Shown: positions 25,270 through 34,067, counted from the stretch's first letter. The stretch: 64,000 bases of DNA from Leadbetterella sp964489955 (GCA_964489955.1 CAZBAV010000013.1:1-64000), one strand, 5' to 3'. Program-made: numbers and translations. Notes: generated from the letters alone by a model not told the origin.

Positions 25270-25272
25270 AGA

Positions 25273-25725
25273 TTACAAAATTTCTCCTTTCAAAGTGTCA
25301 GCCACTATTTCTTCTACCGGCGGCGGAGGAGGAAGTAATTCTTCCCTTTTCACTTCTGGCTTCTCTAAAAACACTACATCTGTTAGTATATATTTAGTAT
25401 CGCCATTCCACGGAAACTTAACAAATTTCTCTTCGAACTGTAATGTAACTCTTTCCCCTGTACTCAAAGCTTTCCTTACTTTTTCAACCACTTCACCATT
25501 TTTGGCCGAAAAATCCCAAAAACGCGGAGATAAAGACCCGGTATCACCCGAATAACCACCTTCCATTAACTGGCCTTCCCATGTCTTGAAAATATAGCCC
25601 CTTTCGCTAAACTTTGATATGGTACCCGCCCTCTCTCCAGAAGAATAATAGCCTGTACTTACAAACCAAAGTACGCCTAAAAGAAGTAAAAAGAACACCA
25701 CTAAAAATATCTTAAACTTGCTCAT
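25273..25725 (-). CDS. Conserved hypothetical protein with N-terminal membrane anchor
   Basis: A 150-residue protein with one N-terminal membrane segment (FLVVFFLLLLGVLWFVSTGYYS) and a small extracytoplasmic domain (GERAGTISKFSERGYIFKTWEG; FWDFSAKNGEVVEKVRKALSTGERVTLQFEEKFVKFPW). The tail is rich in Pro, Glu and Val. The GTISKFSxRGxIFKTWEG signature is common to small Bacteroidota proteins that have sometimes been labelled 6-phosphogluconate dehydrogenase; at this size, with no Rossmann motif, that label cannot be right. Function unknown. Confidence 0.75.
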   Translation of the reverse strand: MSKFKIFLVVFFLLLLGVLWFVSTGYYSSGERAGTISKFSERGYIFKTWEGQLMEGGYSGDTGSLSPRFWDFSAKNGEVVEKVRKALSTGERVTLQFEEKFVKFPWNGDTKYILTDVVFLEKPEVKREELLPPPPPVEEIVADTLKGEIL

Positions 25726-25801
25726 TTTTGTGCTTTATTTTAATAATGATACAAACCAACAATTTTTTTTCCAATCGTCTAAATATTTCACCAAGGATAT
25801 T

Positions 25802-26410
25802 TCAAAACCCGTACTGTTTCCAAAGTTCAGGTAAACCAACTTTTGCAGAAACTAAATCTCCCTTCCACTTAAATTCCATTTTGGTACAGGCCAGAAAAAT
25901 ACTTCCATCTTTAGAGTTCCTTTTAAAACCGTACTTTAAATCCCCAACAATAGGCATGCCACGAGCCGCCAATTGGCTGCGTATTTGATGGAAGCGGCCT
26001 GTAAAAATTTTCACTTCCAATAAGTAGTATCTTTCTGAACTACCAACCAAGCGGTATTCTAGTGCAGCCTCTTTTGCCCCCTCAGTAGGTTTGCTGTACA
26101 CTTTGGATCTTAAGCCTACTTTCTTTAGCCAATTTTTTAATACTGCATTTTCTTCAGTCGGTTTTTGTCCCACCATGCACGAATATCTTTTTTCTAAACC
26201 TCCGGAAACAAGTAACGCTGTTAACTGGGCAGCACTTTCTTTATTTTTGGCTAGCAAAACCAACCCACTCACCCGTTTATCTAGTCGGGTGATCACATGT
26301 GTATTGGGATAAAGGGACAGTAGTGATTTTCCATCCGTTTCATCATCTTGCGATGAAACCCCACTTGGTTTATCAACAACCAAAAAATCTGTATTCTCCA
26401 ACACAATCAT
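25802..26410 (-). CDS. RluA-family pseudouridine synthase
   Basis: A 202-residue single-domain enzyme with no S4 domain. The catalytic motif is HVITRLDKRVSGLVLLAKN (about residues 38-56), with the nucleophile Asp in RLD. YSCMVG, ALEYRLVG, GRFHQIRSQLAARGMPIVGD (about 144-163) and FLACTKMEF follow in the family order. It should convert a specific uridine in rRNA or tRNA to pseudouridine. The target cannot be read from sequence alone. The short form, starting directly with IVLENTDFLVVDKPSGV, is typical of RluA/RluC-like stand-alone enzymes. Confidence 0.88.
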   Translation of the reverse strand: MIVLENTDFLVVDKPSGVSSQDDETDGKSLLSLYPNTHVITRLDKRVSGLVLLAKNKESAAQLTALLVSGGLEKRYSCMVGQKPTEENAVLKNWLKKVGLRSKVYSKPTEGAKEAALEYRLVGSSERYYLLEVKIFTGRFHQIRSQLAARGMPIVGDLKYGFKRNSKDGSIFLACTKMEFKWKGDLVSAKVGLPELWKQYGF

Positions 26411-26841
26411 AAGTTACCAGTTGACTACCAAACAAAAAAACTAGCCCTTTTTTTATTCTCGCAATATAGCTTCACTTCGGTTCATTCTCTCCCTTAAATC
26501 AGAAAAAAAAACTACTCTTAATGTTACCTCTCTCTGTGGAAGAACCCTATCCAATCTAAACTGAATAAACCGGTTTGACGACTAAAGCGAGTTACTTTTT
26601 ATTCATTTTAAAAATAAACAACTTAAGCCTTAGGCTAATATAATTAACCAAGACCATAAGCCGTTTTATAGTTTTGTTTAAACCAGTTCATTTGTGATAA
26701 AGTCTTCACTTTATTCCAATCTAGTTATGTAAAGATCTTTGAGGCAAAAAATCATTTTTTCAGCTCTTGGAAATGTTTTATCTCCAGCTTTCGTTATAAT
26801 GCAAAAGACTAAACTGCGTCTTCATTTGCCAGAAGATTTAT
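26411..26841. other. Non-coding gap with a possible promoter
   Basis: No gene is seen. A TAGTTTTG box (26669-26676, + strand) is the best promoter candidate for the downstream DUF502 gene and would give a leader of about 160 nt. No hairpin of note was found in that leader. Confidence 0.5.
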
Positions 26842-27450
26842 ATGACTATATCTAGGATTTTAAAAAAAATCACCTCTTATTTCTTAAGTGGCTTGCTGTT
26901 TGTAGCTCCAGTGGGTATCACTATCTTTATACTCTATACAGCCTTCGATTTTATTGACAGCTTAGGTAGAATCGAGTTCAGTCCCTGGTACAACCAAAAT
27001 ACAACCATTTTTATCCCCGGGTTGGGTTTTGTCATCGTCCTAGCCGGAACGGCCTTAATTGGTTTCCTTTTTACAAAAGTACTACCCAATACCATCCAAA
27101 ATAAACTAGAGAGTGGCATGACTAACCTCCCTCTGGTAAAAATATTTTATTCGGCTTCGAAGGATATGATTTCGGCTTTTTTGGGAGAAAAGAAAAAGTT
27201 CTCTACCGGGGTATTGGTTACGATCAACTACCAACCGATAGTAAAAAAAATAGGGTTTCTCACACAGGATAGTTTAGACATTTTTAATCTTCCAGACATG
27301 GTTACAGTTTATTGCCCACATGGTTACGCCATCTCCGGACAAACTTTTATTGTATCAAAAAAGGACATAGAAATACTAAATGTGTCTAGCACAGAACTAA
27401 TGAAAATGGCAATTTCCGGAGGTATTTCTATAGGAGAGATAAAACAATAA
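26842..27450 (+). CDS. DUF502 family membrane protein
   Basis: A 202-residue protein with two membrane helices near the N-terminus (FLSGLLFVAPVGITIFILYTAF; FIPGLGFVIVLAGTALIGFLF). A soluble region follows with the hallmarks of DUF502 (LVKIFYSASKDMISAFLGEKKKFSTGVLV; MVTVYCPHGYAISGQTFIV; MKMAISGGISIGEIKQ). The family is widespread in bacteria and has plant homologues (LIKE COV); its biochemical role is not established. The next gene starts 7 bp downstream, so they form one unit. Confidence 0.85.
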   Translation: MTISRILKKITSYFLSGLLFVAPVGITIFILYTAFDFIDSLGRIEFSPWYNQNTTIFIPGLGFVIVLAGTALIGFLFTKVLPNTIQNKLESGMTNLPLVKIFYSASKDMISAFLGEKKKFSTGVLVTINYQPIVKKIGFLTQDSLDIFNLPDMVTVYCPHGYAISGQTFIVSKKDIEILNVSSTELMKMAISGGISIGEIKQ

Positions 27451-27457
27451 CACATTA

Positions 27458-28054
27458 ATGAAAGCATACGTACTATTTACCCTTCTTCTCACTCCATTTG
27501 CACTGGTTTTTGGTCAAGAGCACAATAGCAAAGCTTTGACAATTGAAGAGCTGATGCAAAAAAATAACCCGAAAGCATATCAGGCAAAAACCAGCACAAC
27601 AAACTTTCTTGTATTGGCCAACTACCGCAACGGTAAACGCCAACACTATTTCCGGGGAGATTTGCTACGGTTTAAAACCAAAGATAACCACTTTTATGAG
27701 GAAGAGATAGCTTTTATAGATGACTCTACCTTCAACATCCTGCTGTTTAACAAGGAGTCCAACATGCTGGAACAGCATGATTTCAAACTCTCTGATGTAA
27801 AAATCATTTACAAGCATCCAAGAGGCGGGTTTGTAAAAACCGCAGTTTATACTATGCTAGGTTTTATCCCCATGGCACTAATAGATTGGGGCGTTTATAA
27901 AACCCCGCCCCATCAAAACGATAACCTACTCACAATAGCTCCCATTGTTGGTCTTGGCAGTGCTCTCCTTTTTAAAAGAAAACAACTCTTTAATAAACAG
28001 AGATTGAGGGGCAATAAAGAGCTCAAAATTGTAAAACCAGCCGGAGCCTACTAG
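27458..28054 (+). CDS. Secreted hypothetical protein
   Basis: A 198-residue protein. Residues 1-20 are a signal peptide (MKAYVLFTLLLTPFALVFGQ). The middle is polar with a beta pattern (HYFRGDLLRFKTKDNHFYEEEIAFIDDSTFNI, here split in reading), and two hydrophobic stretches near the C-terminus (AVYTMLGFIPMALIDWGVY; LTIAPIVGLGSALLF) could be membrane segments. It lies 7 bp after the DUF502 gene. I do not recognise the family. Confidence 0.7.
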   Translation: MKAYVLFTLLLTPFALVFGQEHNSKALTIEELMQKNNPKAYQAKTSTTNFLVLANYRNGKRQHYFRGDLLRFKTKDNHFYEEEIAFIDDSTFNILLFNKESNMLEQHDFKLSDVKIIYKHPRGGFVKTAVYTMLGFIPMALIDWGVYKTPPHQNDNLLTIAPIVGLGSALLFKRKQLFNKQRLRGNKELKIVKPAGAY

Positions 28055-28108
28055 ACTTCTTTGTGCTTTTAACATTCTAACATAATCACAAAGCAGAAAT
28101 TTCTTCGT

Positions 28109-28116
28109 TATATTTG
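28109..28116 (+). promoter_or_regulatory. -7 box before the secreted-protein/lipA/crtY unit
   Basis: TATATTTG, 21 nt before the ATG at 28138. Confidence 0.5.
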
Positions 28117-28137
28117 ACAGACAAAAAACTGTGACCA

Positions 28138-28905
28138 ATGCCAAAAAAGATACTGTTGCTTATTTTTGTATTAGCCAATTATGCCGCCTTTTCTCAAAAC
28201 AAAGAAGAAGACGAGGATATAATAGGTACGAAAACACTTGCCTTCGGGGCTACAACCAGCAACTTCACTGGGCTCATTGGTGGTTTGGTGGCACGAAGTT
28301 CTACACCGATATCTATAACAAAAAACCATAAAACGGTCTACCGTTACATTGCGTTAGAAATCCTACACCTAAAAAACCCTAGGGAAACCAGCCAATACAC
28401 CGGATTTGGCCCAAAATACACCTATGGAAAAAGAAATTACTTCTTCTCTCTAAGACCGCAATATGGCCGAGAATATGAACTTTTCAGAAAAAGTGATGAT
28501 AGCAATGTGGGAATGAGCTTCATTATTGCGGCAGGGCCAAGCATTGGATTTTTAAAACCCTACACCGTGAAATATGAGGACACCAATAATTTCATACAGT
28601 ACGATCCCGAGATAAAGAAAAACCTAACAGGTGTTGGTGGAATGTTTAAGAACGGATTTAAGGGGATGAAAGTGAGTCCTGGACTGCATGCAAAAGTGGC
28701 AGCAAACCTTGATTTTAATACTTTTGGAGATAGTGTAACGGGCATAGAGATCGGTTCCACGGTAGAAACCTTCTTTAAAGAACCCGAAATACTGAGCACT
28801 ACTTTCTCCGATAATCCTCAAACTTTTGTGAGTGTTTACCTAACTTTGTATTTCGGCAGCAAAAAAGCAGCCAGCAAGAAAAATTCCAAAGATGGAAGTA
28901 AGTGA
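28138..28905 (+). CDS. Secreted hypothetical protein, outer-membrane barrel-like
   Basis: A 255-residue protein with a signal peptide (KKILLLIFVLANYAAFSQ) and alternating strands with aromatic ends (YIALEILHLKNP, YGKRNYFFSLRPQYGREYELF, NVGMSFIIAAGPSIGFLKPY, TFVSVYLTLYFGSKK), suggesting a small outer-membrane beta-barrel. The C-terminus is basic (KKAASKKNSKDGSK) rather than ending on a strand. It overlaps the lipA start by 14 bp, so the two are translationally coupled. The function is unknown. Confidence 0.7.
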   Translation: MPKKILLLIFVLANYAAFSQNKEEDEDIIGTKTLAFGATTSNFTGLIGGLVARSSTPISITKNHKTVYRYIALEILHLKNPRETSQYTGFGPKYTYGKRNYFFSLRPQYGREYELFRKSDDSNVGMSFIIAAGPSIGFLKPYTVKYEDTNNFIQYDPEIKKNLTGVGGMFKNGFKGMKVSPGLHAKVAANLDFNTFGDSVTGIEIGSTVETFFKEPEILSTTFSDNPQTFVSVYLTLYFGSKKAASKKNSKDGSK

Positions 28906-29749
28906 AAGAAAAAAACGTCCTGATTGGCTAAGGGTAAAATTGCCGATAGGAGAAAACTATAGAAAAGTAAGGGAGATTGTAGACGATAACAAGCTACATA
29001 CCATTTGTCAAAGTGGAAACTGCCCGAATATGGGGGAATGTTGGGGCGAGGGAACCGCTACTTTTATGATTCTGGGTAATGTGTGTACACGTAGCTGTAA
29101 CTTTTGTGCTGTAGCTACAGGTCGCCCGAATGAATATGACACCCAAGAACCAGACCGGGTGGCTGATGCTATCAAAACCATGGGAGTAAAACATGCGGTT
29201 ATTACCTCAGTAAACCGTGACGAGCTTAAAGATAAAGGTGCAGAAATTTGGTATCAAACAGTGGTTAAAACCAAAGAACTTTCTCCTAGTACTACCATAG
29301 AAACACTAATTCCAGACACTAAAGCCGACTGGAATGCCTTGTACCGCATGATTTCCGCAGGTCAAGAGGTAGTTTCTCACAATATGGAAACAGTTAAAAG
29401 TTTCTACCGAAAAATACGCCCTCAGGCTAAGTACGAACGTAGTTTAGAACAAATCCGTCGTACAAAAGAATACGGAAAAAGAACCAAAACTGGCATAATG
29501 CTGGGCTTCGGGGAAACAAAAGATGAGGTCTTTGAAGCTATGAGCCACTTGGGTGAAGTAGGCTGTGATATCCTTACCTTAGGACAATATCTACAACCTA
29601 CCAAAATGCACCATGAGGTAATAGAATTTATACATCCCGACCTTTTTGAAGAATATAGGGTAGAAGGTCTAAAAAGAGGGTTAAAGTATGTAGAATCAGG
29701 TCCATTGGTACGCTCATCTTACCATTCAGAAAGACATGTAAATGTATGA
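28892..29749 (+). CDS. lipA: Lipoyl synthase
   Basis: A 285-residue radical-SAM enzyme that inserts two sulfurs into octanoyl groups on E2/GcvH proteins. Both iron-sulfur sites are visible: the auxiliary cluster Cys set in CQSGNCPNMGECWGEG (residues 39-54) and the radical-SAM CxxxCxxC in CTRSCNFC (about 66-73). The C-terminal serine ligand region is GPLVRSSYHSERH. Length fits the family. The start ATG 28892 lies inside the preceding gene and the stop overlaps the next gene by 8 bp, which points to tight coupling with a lycopene-cyclase gene. Confidence 0.95.
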   Translation: MEVSERKKRPDWLRVKLPIGENYRKVREIVDDNKLHTICQSGNCPNMGECWGEGTATFMILGNVCTRSCNFCAVATGRPNEYDTQEPDRVADAIKTMGVKHAVITSVNRDELKDKGAEIWYQTVVKTKELSPSTTIETLIPDTKADWNALYRMISAGQEVVSHNMETVKSFYRKIRPQAKYERSLEQIRRTKEYGKRTKTGIMLGFGETKDEVFEAMSHLGEVGCDILTLGQYLQPTKMHHEVIEFIHPDLFEEYRVEGLKRGLKYVESGPLVRSSYHSERHVNV

Positions 29750-30872
29750 TTTGGTTTTTTGTGGTGGGGGTATGGCAGCCAGAAGCTTGGCTTGCAGAAT
29801 TCTAGACAGCCCCCTACTGCAAAAAAAGAAAATCCTTATCATAGACAAGGATTTCAACTCCCCCGAAAACAAAACTTGGGCCTTTTGGGAAACACATGAA
29901 TCTTACTTTGAAAACATAGTCTCTTCCAGATGGAATAAAATACAGATTGTATCACCTACTGGAGAACTGCTCACAAAGGATATTTCGCCATACTCCTACA
30001 AGGTAATTAGTGGCTCAGACTTTAATGAATACACGCTAAGTAAGCTACGGAAAAGCGATAACGTACATTTCAAATCTGATACCATAGTTAGCATCGGTAA
30101 GCACGAAGTCTTTTTACAAAGTGGAGAAACTGTAAAAGCAAATTATATTTTCGACAGCCTGCCACCATTGATAGATACAAAAGCCTTAACCTACTATCAG
30201 CAATTTTTAGGCTTTACTATAAATACAGCAGAATCCTTCTTTGAAACCTCCACTGCCGAAATCATGAACTTTGATGTAGAGCAGGTCCCAAAAGAATGCA
30301 GGTTTGTATACATTCTACCTATTTCAGAGACCCAAGCCTTAGTTGAGTTCACCCTTTTCACACCTGATATTTATCCCTGGGATCTAATAGAGACAAAACT
30401 CTCCAACTTTCTTTCATTAAAAATTAGCTCCTATAGTATTCTTAGAAAAGAAAAGGGAATTATACCCATGAGCACCCAAAATTTTGTATCAAATTACAAA
30501 TCAGGACACATTTACATTGGCTCAGCAGGAGGCTTTACTCAAGCCCACACAGGTTACACTTTTATTAATACGCAGAAAAAAGTATTGGAAATAATCCGGT
30601 TTCTTGAAGACCAAAACTATAAACCACAAAAATCTTCCATTATAGCTACAAGTATTAATCATTCCTTCCTGAGAGCCTTAACAAAGAAAAGTTTCAATGC
30701 CCCCTCCTACTTATTTACCTTGTTTCGGAAAAATTCAGCCGCTTCGGTTCTGGCTTTTTTAGAAAATAAAGAAGGACTTAATGATAGATTGAAAATTATG
30801 TTTAACTCTCCCTGGCTCCTATTTATACCAACTTTTTTGGTTTCCCTTTTTAAGACAATTACAAAAAAGTAA
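29742..30872 (+). CDS. Lycopene cyclase family protein (CrtY-like)
   Basis: A 376-residue FAD/NAD-binding protein. The N-terminus YDLVFCGGGMAARSLACRIL (residues 2-21) is the dinucleotide-binding loop of lycopene beta-cyclases. The NKTWAFWE segment (about 46-53) matches the conserved NxTWCFWE-like motif. The signature near residue 265 (YIGSAGGFTQAHTGYTFINT) corresponds to the GxxGGxxxPxTGYxF region, with Ala-His where Pro-Thr is frequent. It would cyclise the ends of lycopene to beta-ionone rings at the membrane. No other carotenoid gene is in the window. It overlaps lipA by 8 bp and is probably translated by coupling. Confidence 0.85.
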   Translation: MYDLVFCGGGMAARSLACRILDSPLLQKKKILIIDKDFNSPENKTWAFWETHESYFENIVSSRWNKIQIVSPTGELLTKDISPYSYKVISGSDFNEYTLSKLRKSDNVHFKSDTIVSIGKHEVFLQSGETVKANYIFDSLPPLIDTKALTYYQQFLGFTINTAESFFETSTAEIMNFDVEQVPKECRFVYILPISETQALVEFTLFTPDIYPWDLIETKLSNFLSLKISSYSILRKEKGIIPMSTQNFVSNYKSGHIYIGSAGGFTQAHTGYTFINTQKKVLEIIRFLEDQNYKPQKSSIIATSINHSFLRALTKKSFNAPSYLFTLFRKNSAASVLAFLENKEGLNDRLKIMFNSPWLLFIPTFLVSLFKTITKK

Positions 30873-30960
30873 AAACCTCTATAACCTGATAATATTTTAG
30901 ATAAAATATCTATTTACTGTATATTAAATCAGGTTAAATATCTAAGCAGGTTTTATTTTT
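30872..30960 (+). other. Nested stem-loop region between crtY and metK
   Basis: Three nested complements are visible: AAAACCT/AGGTTTT (30872-30878 with 30948-30954), TAACCTGAT/ATCAGGTTA (30882-30890 with 30928-30936), and ATATTTT/AAAATAT (30892-30898 with 30903-30909). The outer right arm runs into a T-rich tract (ATTTTT). It could be an elaborate terminator for lipA-crtY or a leader element of metK. I could not match it to a known SAM riboswitch class. Confidence 0.45.
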
Positions 30961-30986
30961 GATTATTTTTCTCCAAATTTGTCTCG

Positions 30987-31010
30987 AAGTAAGAGTATAG
31001 ACTCTTGCTT
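30987..31010 (+). other. 10-bp hairpin in the metK leader
   Basis: AAGTAAGAGT (30987-30996), loop ATAG, ACTCTTGCTT (31001-31010), with one G-T pair. It ends 43 nt before the metK ATG and has no T tract, so it is more likely a leader structure than a terminator. Confidence 0.4.
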
Positions 31011-31053
31011 GTCAGTATTAAGTACATAAAATTTAAACTTTCTTCATATTAGT

Positions 31054-32325
31054 ATGGCGTATTTATTTACCTCAGAATCCGTTTCTGAAGGACACCCAGA
31101 TAAAGTAGCTGACCAAATATCTGATGCGTTAATAGACCATTTTTTAGCCTTTGATCCTAACTCAAAAGTAGCTTGTGAAACCTTAGTAACTACCGGTCTG
31201 GTAGTTTTGGCTGGTGAGGTTAACACTAAAACATATTTAGATGTACAAACAATAGCTAGAGACGTAATCAAAAAAATTGGTTACACTAAAGCCGAATACA
31301 TGTTTGAAGCCAACTCTTGTGGTATTATCTCTGCCATTCATGAGCAGTCCCAAGATATAAACCAGGGTGTAGATCGTAAAGCCGCTGAGGACTTTGAGGC
31401 CAAAGCAAACGCCCAGGGTGCGGGAGACCAAGGTATGATGTTTGGTTATGCCAGCAAAGAAACAGAAAACTATATGCCTTTGGCATTGGACCTTTCGCAC
31501 AAAATACTTCAGGAGCTAGCTGAGATTAGAAGAGAGAATTCTGAAATAACTTACCTAAGACCGGACTCTAAGTCTCAAGTAACTATTGAGTATTCTGACG
31601 ACAATAAGCCCCAAAGAATTGATACAATCGTAATTTCTACGCAGCATGATGACTTTGAAGAAGATGAAAAAATGCTTGCTAAGATTAAATCTGACCTTAT
31701 CAGCATTGTAATTCCTAGAGTAAAGGCTAAACTTAAGCCTGAGCTCCAAGCCCTTTTCACAGACAGTATCGTATACCATATAAACCCTACAGGTAAGTTT
31801 GTTATTGGTGGACCACACGGAGATACGGGTCTTACTGGTCGGAAAATAATAGTTGACACATACGGTGGCAAAGGAGCCCACGGTGGTGGTGCGTTTTCGG
31901 GTAAAGACCCTTCCAAAGTGGACCGTTCCGCAGCATACGCCACTCGTCATATTGCTAAAAACTTAGTAGCTGCAGGTCTATGTGATGAAGTTCTAGTACA
32001 GGTATCATATGCTATTGGCGTGGCTCAACCTTGTGGTGTTTTTGTAAATACTTCAGGTACAGCCAAAGTAAATTTGTCGGATGGTGAGATTGCAAGGATA
32101 GTAGAGAAAATCTTTGACCTAAGACCTTACGCTATTGAGCAAAGACTAAAACTACGTACTCCTATTTACTCTGAAACCGCTGCATACGGTCACATGGGCA
32201 GGGAATCAAAAGTAGTTACCAAAGTTTTTGACAATGCCGGCCAAAAAACAGAAGTAGAAGTAGAATTGTTTACATGGGAGAAATTAGACTATGTAGATAA
32301 GGTTAAAGAAGCCTTTGGCTTGTAA
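31054..32325 (+). CDS. metK: S-adenosylmethionine synthetase
   Basis: A 423-residue enzyme that makes SAM from methionine and ATP. It has all three repeated domains: FTSESVSEGHPDKVADQISDA at the N-terminus (methionine/ATP site, quoted in part), GAGDQGMMFGYA (about 126-137, the signature GAGDQG), and GGAFSGKDPSKVDRSAAYA (about 271-289), then AYGHMGRE near the C-terminus. The active-site His in EGHPDK is present. It is monocistronic, flanked by a structured 180-bp upstream region and a perfect terminator, which fits a gene with its own regulation. Confidence 0.96.
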   Translation: MAYLFTSESVSEGHPDKVADQISDALIDHFLAFDPNSKVACETLVTTGLVVLAGEVNTKTYLDVQTIARDVIKKIGYTKAEYMFEANSCGIISAIHEQSQDINQGVDRKAAEDFEAKANAQGAGDQGMMFGYASKETENYMPLALDLSHKILQELAEIRRENSEITYLRPDSKSQVTIEYSDDNKPQRIDTIVISTQHDDFEEDEKMLAKIKSDLISIVIPRVKAKLKPELQALFTDSIVYHINPTGKFVIGGPHGDTGLTGRKIIVDTYGGKGAHGGGAFSGKDPSKVDRSAAYATRHIAKNLVAAGLCDEVLVQVSYAIGVAQPCGVFVNTSGTAKVNLSDGEIARIVEKIFDLRPYAIEQRLKLRTPIYSETAAYGHMGRESKVVTKVFDNAGQKTEVEVELFTWEKLDYVDKVKEAFGL

Positions 32326-32339
32326 TAAGCTTATAAAAC

Positions 32340-32382
32340 AAAGTACAAAAGCCCGAAACTGAGTTTCGGGCTTTTGTACTTT
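32340..32382 (+). terminator. metK terminator with a 20-bp perfect stem
   Basis: The left arm 32340-32359 and right arm 32363-32382 are perfect complements around TGA, with GCCCGAAAC/GTTTCGGGC in the centre and A/T flanks. It begins 14 bp after the metK stop. Confidence 0.85.
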
Positions 32383-32426
32383 TATAACGACAAAATGAAA
32401 TTTTGCATAATTTTCACACACTCTTT

Positions 32427-32458
32427 TTTGTATTTTTCTAATTTGAAAGGTATTTTTG
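32427..32458 (+). promoter_or_regulatory. sucD promoter
   Basis: TTTG (32427-32430), 20-bp spacer, TATTTTTG (32451-32458): one of the clearest Bacteroidota-type promoters in the window, 49 nt before the sucD ATG. Confidence 0.65.
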
Positions 32459-32507
32459 AGAGATTTTAAAAAACATAGATTAAAGACATCAGTAAAATCA
32501 CTTAACA

Positions 32508-33383
32508 ATGAGTATTCTTGTAAACAAAAATTCAAAAGTAATAGTACAAGGTTTCACCGGTTCAGAGGGAACTTTCCATGCCGGACAAATGATTGAATAT
32601 GGCACAAACGTGGTAGGAGGCGTGACTCCGGGAAAAGGCGGCCAAACCCATCTTGATAGACCTGTATTTAACACTGTAGAAGACGCTGTAAAGCAAACAG
32701 GTGCTGATGTTTCTATCATTTTTGTTCCACCAGGATTTGCAGCTGATGCCATTATGGAAGCAGCTCAGGCAGGAATAAAAGTAATAGTATGTATTACTGA
32801 GGGAATCCCAACCAAGGACATGGTTAAAGCCAAATCATTTATTGAGAAATATGATGTAACTTTAATTGGACCAAACTGTCCGGGAATCATCACTGCCGAA
32901 GAAGCAAAAGTAGGTATCATGCCTGGCTTTATCTTTAAGAAAGGAACAATTGGTGTGGTTTCCAAATCAGGTACACTTACGTACGAGGCTGTAGATCAGT
33001 TAACAAAAGTAGGCTTGGGACAAACAACAGCTATCGGTATCGGTGGTGACCCAATCATTGGAACAACTACAAAACAAGCTGTGGAACTTCTTATGAATGA
33101 CCCGGAAACAGAAGGAATAGTAATGATTGGTGAAATTGGCGGAGGAATGGAAGCCGAGGCAGCACATTACATTAAATCAACAGGAAACAAAAAACCGGTA
33201 GTAGGGTTTATAGCAGGCCAAACCGCTCCGAAAGGAAGAAGAATGGGTCATGCTGGAGCTATTATTGGTGGAGCAGACGATACAGCAGCGGCCAAAATGG
33301 CCATTATGCGTGAGTGTGGAATACACGTAGTAGATTCACCAGCAGAAATTGGAGAAACCATGCTTAAAGCTCTAGGAAAGTAA
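32508..33383 (+). CDS. sucD: Succinate--CoA ligase, alpha subunit
   Basis: A 291-residue subunit of the TCA-cycle enzyme that interconverts succinyl-CoA and succinate with nucleotide triphosphate formation. CoA-binding residues are in VQGFTGSEGTFHAGQMIEYG and the early Rossmann domain. GPNCPGIITAEEAKVGIMPG (about 123-142) and the phosphorylated His region GRRMGHAGAIIGG (about 244-256) are intact. sucC is not adjacent; alone-standing sucD is known in Bacteroidota. Promoter and terminator frame it as a single-gene unit. Confidence 0.95.
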   Translation: MSILVNKNSKVIVQGFTGSEGTFHAGQMIEYGTNVVGGVTPGKGGQTHLDRPVFNTVEDAVKQTGADVSIIFVPPGFAADAIMEAAQAGIKVIVCITEGIPTKDMVKAKSFIEKYDVTLIGPNCPGIITAEEAKVGIMPGFIFKKGTIGVVSKSGTLTYEAVDQLTKVGLGQTTAIGIGGDPIIGTTTKQAVELLMNDPETEGIVMIGEIGGGMEAEAAHYIKSTGNKKPVVGFIAGQTAPKGRRMGHAGAIIGGADDTAAAKMAIMRECGIHVVDSPAEIGETMLKALGK

Positions 33384-33424
33384 TTTCCAAGCTTAAGCTT
33401 TCATTTTTGGCACAATTTTTTAGG

Positions 33425-33454
33425 CTCTGGTTTGTACACAAACCAGAGTTTTTT
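33425..33454 (+). terminator. sucD terminator
   Basis: CTCTGGTTTG (33425-33434), TACA loop, CAAACCAGAG (33439-33448), then six T. Confidence 0.9.
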
Positions 33455-33510
33455 CGTTCTTAAACAAATTGCTTTACTAAACTAGTCCAGAAGACTATCA
33501 GAAAAATATC

Positions 33511-33978
33511 ATGAAAAGAGTACTTTCCTTCTTACTTCCAGCACTTTTACTTAACTCTTGTAAATCAGACGACGTAAGTCCACTCTCTATTGAGCAGTTT
33601 ACAGGTTACGGTTTTGAAAGAGAATGGAACATTAAGGAGTTGTATGTTAACGGAATCAACTTTATGAACGAAGGATGTTTTCAGGACGATACAATTCTTT
33701 TTTCTAAAGGATACGAAGCGGACTCTACTTATTACTCTCCTGCATACGTGTGGAAAAAAAATGGACTTCGATGTTCTTCAATAGATAAAGACATCGTATT
33801 TCCAATAGAATTTCATAAGGATGGCAAATCTTTCTCTCTCTCGAATGTATTGTTTAATGTGGAAACTGTAAGTGATACCTTACTTATTATCTCTTCAGAG
33901 GTAAGTGCTCAAAGATATATTCTAACTTACCAACCGAAATCCTCTGGACCTGTTTTAGGTAACAAGCAGAATCCGTAA
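33511..33978 (+). CDS. Hypothetical lipoprotein
   Basis: A 155-residue protein with a lipoprotein signal peptide (MKRVLSFLLPALLLNSC, lipobox LLNSC with Cys 17) followed by KSDD. The mature domain has a beta-rich pattern (REWNIKELYVNGINF, DTILFSKGYEADSTYY, KSFSLSNVLFNVETV, QRYILTYQP) resembling small lipocalin-like lipoproteins of Bacteroidota, but the match is not certain. It is alone between two terminators. Function unknown. Confidence 0.72.
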   Translation: MKRVLSFLLPALLLNSCKSDDVSPLSIEQFTGYGFEREWNIKELYVNGINFMNEGCFQDDTILFSKGYEADSTYYSPAYVWKKNGLRCSSIDKDIVFPIEFHKDGKSFSLSNVLFNVETVSDTLLIISSEVSAQRYILTYQPKSSGPVLGNKQNP

Positions 33979-34067
33979 TAGTGTTTTTCAGAATGGGGTT
34001 TTGGCATATCCATAAATGTTTTATGGGAATTCAGTGGATACTTTACTAAACTTCAAATCCTAATACG

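Noticed and set aside
25273..25725. 6-phosphogluconate dehydrogenase label for the small membrane-anchored protein
   Set aside because: 150 residues, no Rossmann motif and a membrane anchor rule this out.
30872..31053. A classical SAM riboswitch before metK
   Set aside because: I could not identify conserved core elements of SAM-I, SAM-II or SAM-III classes by eye; only nested stems are supported, so it is reported as a structure, not a riboswitch.
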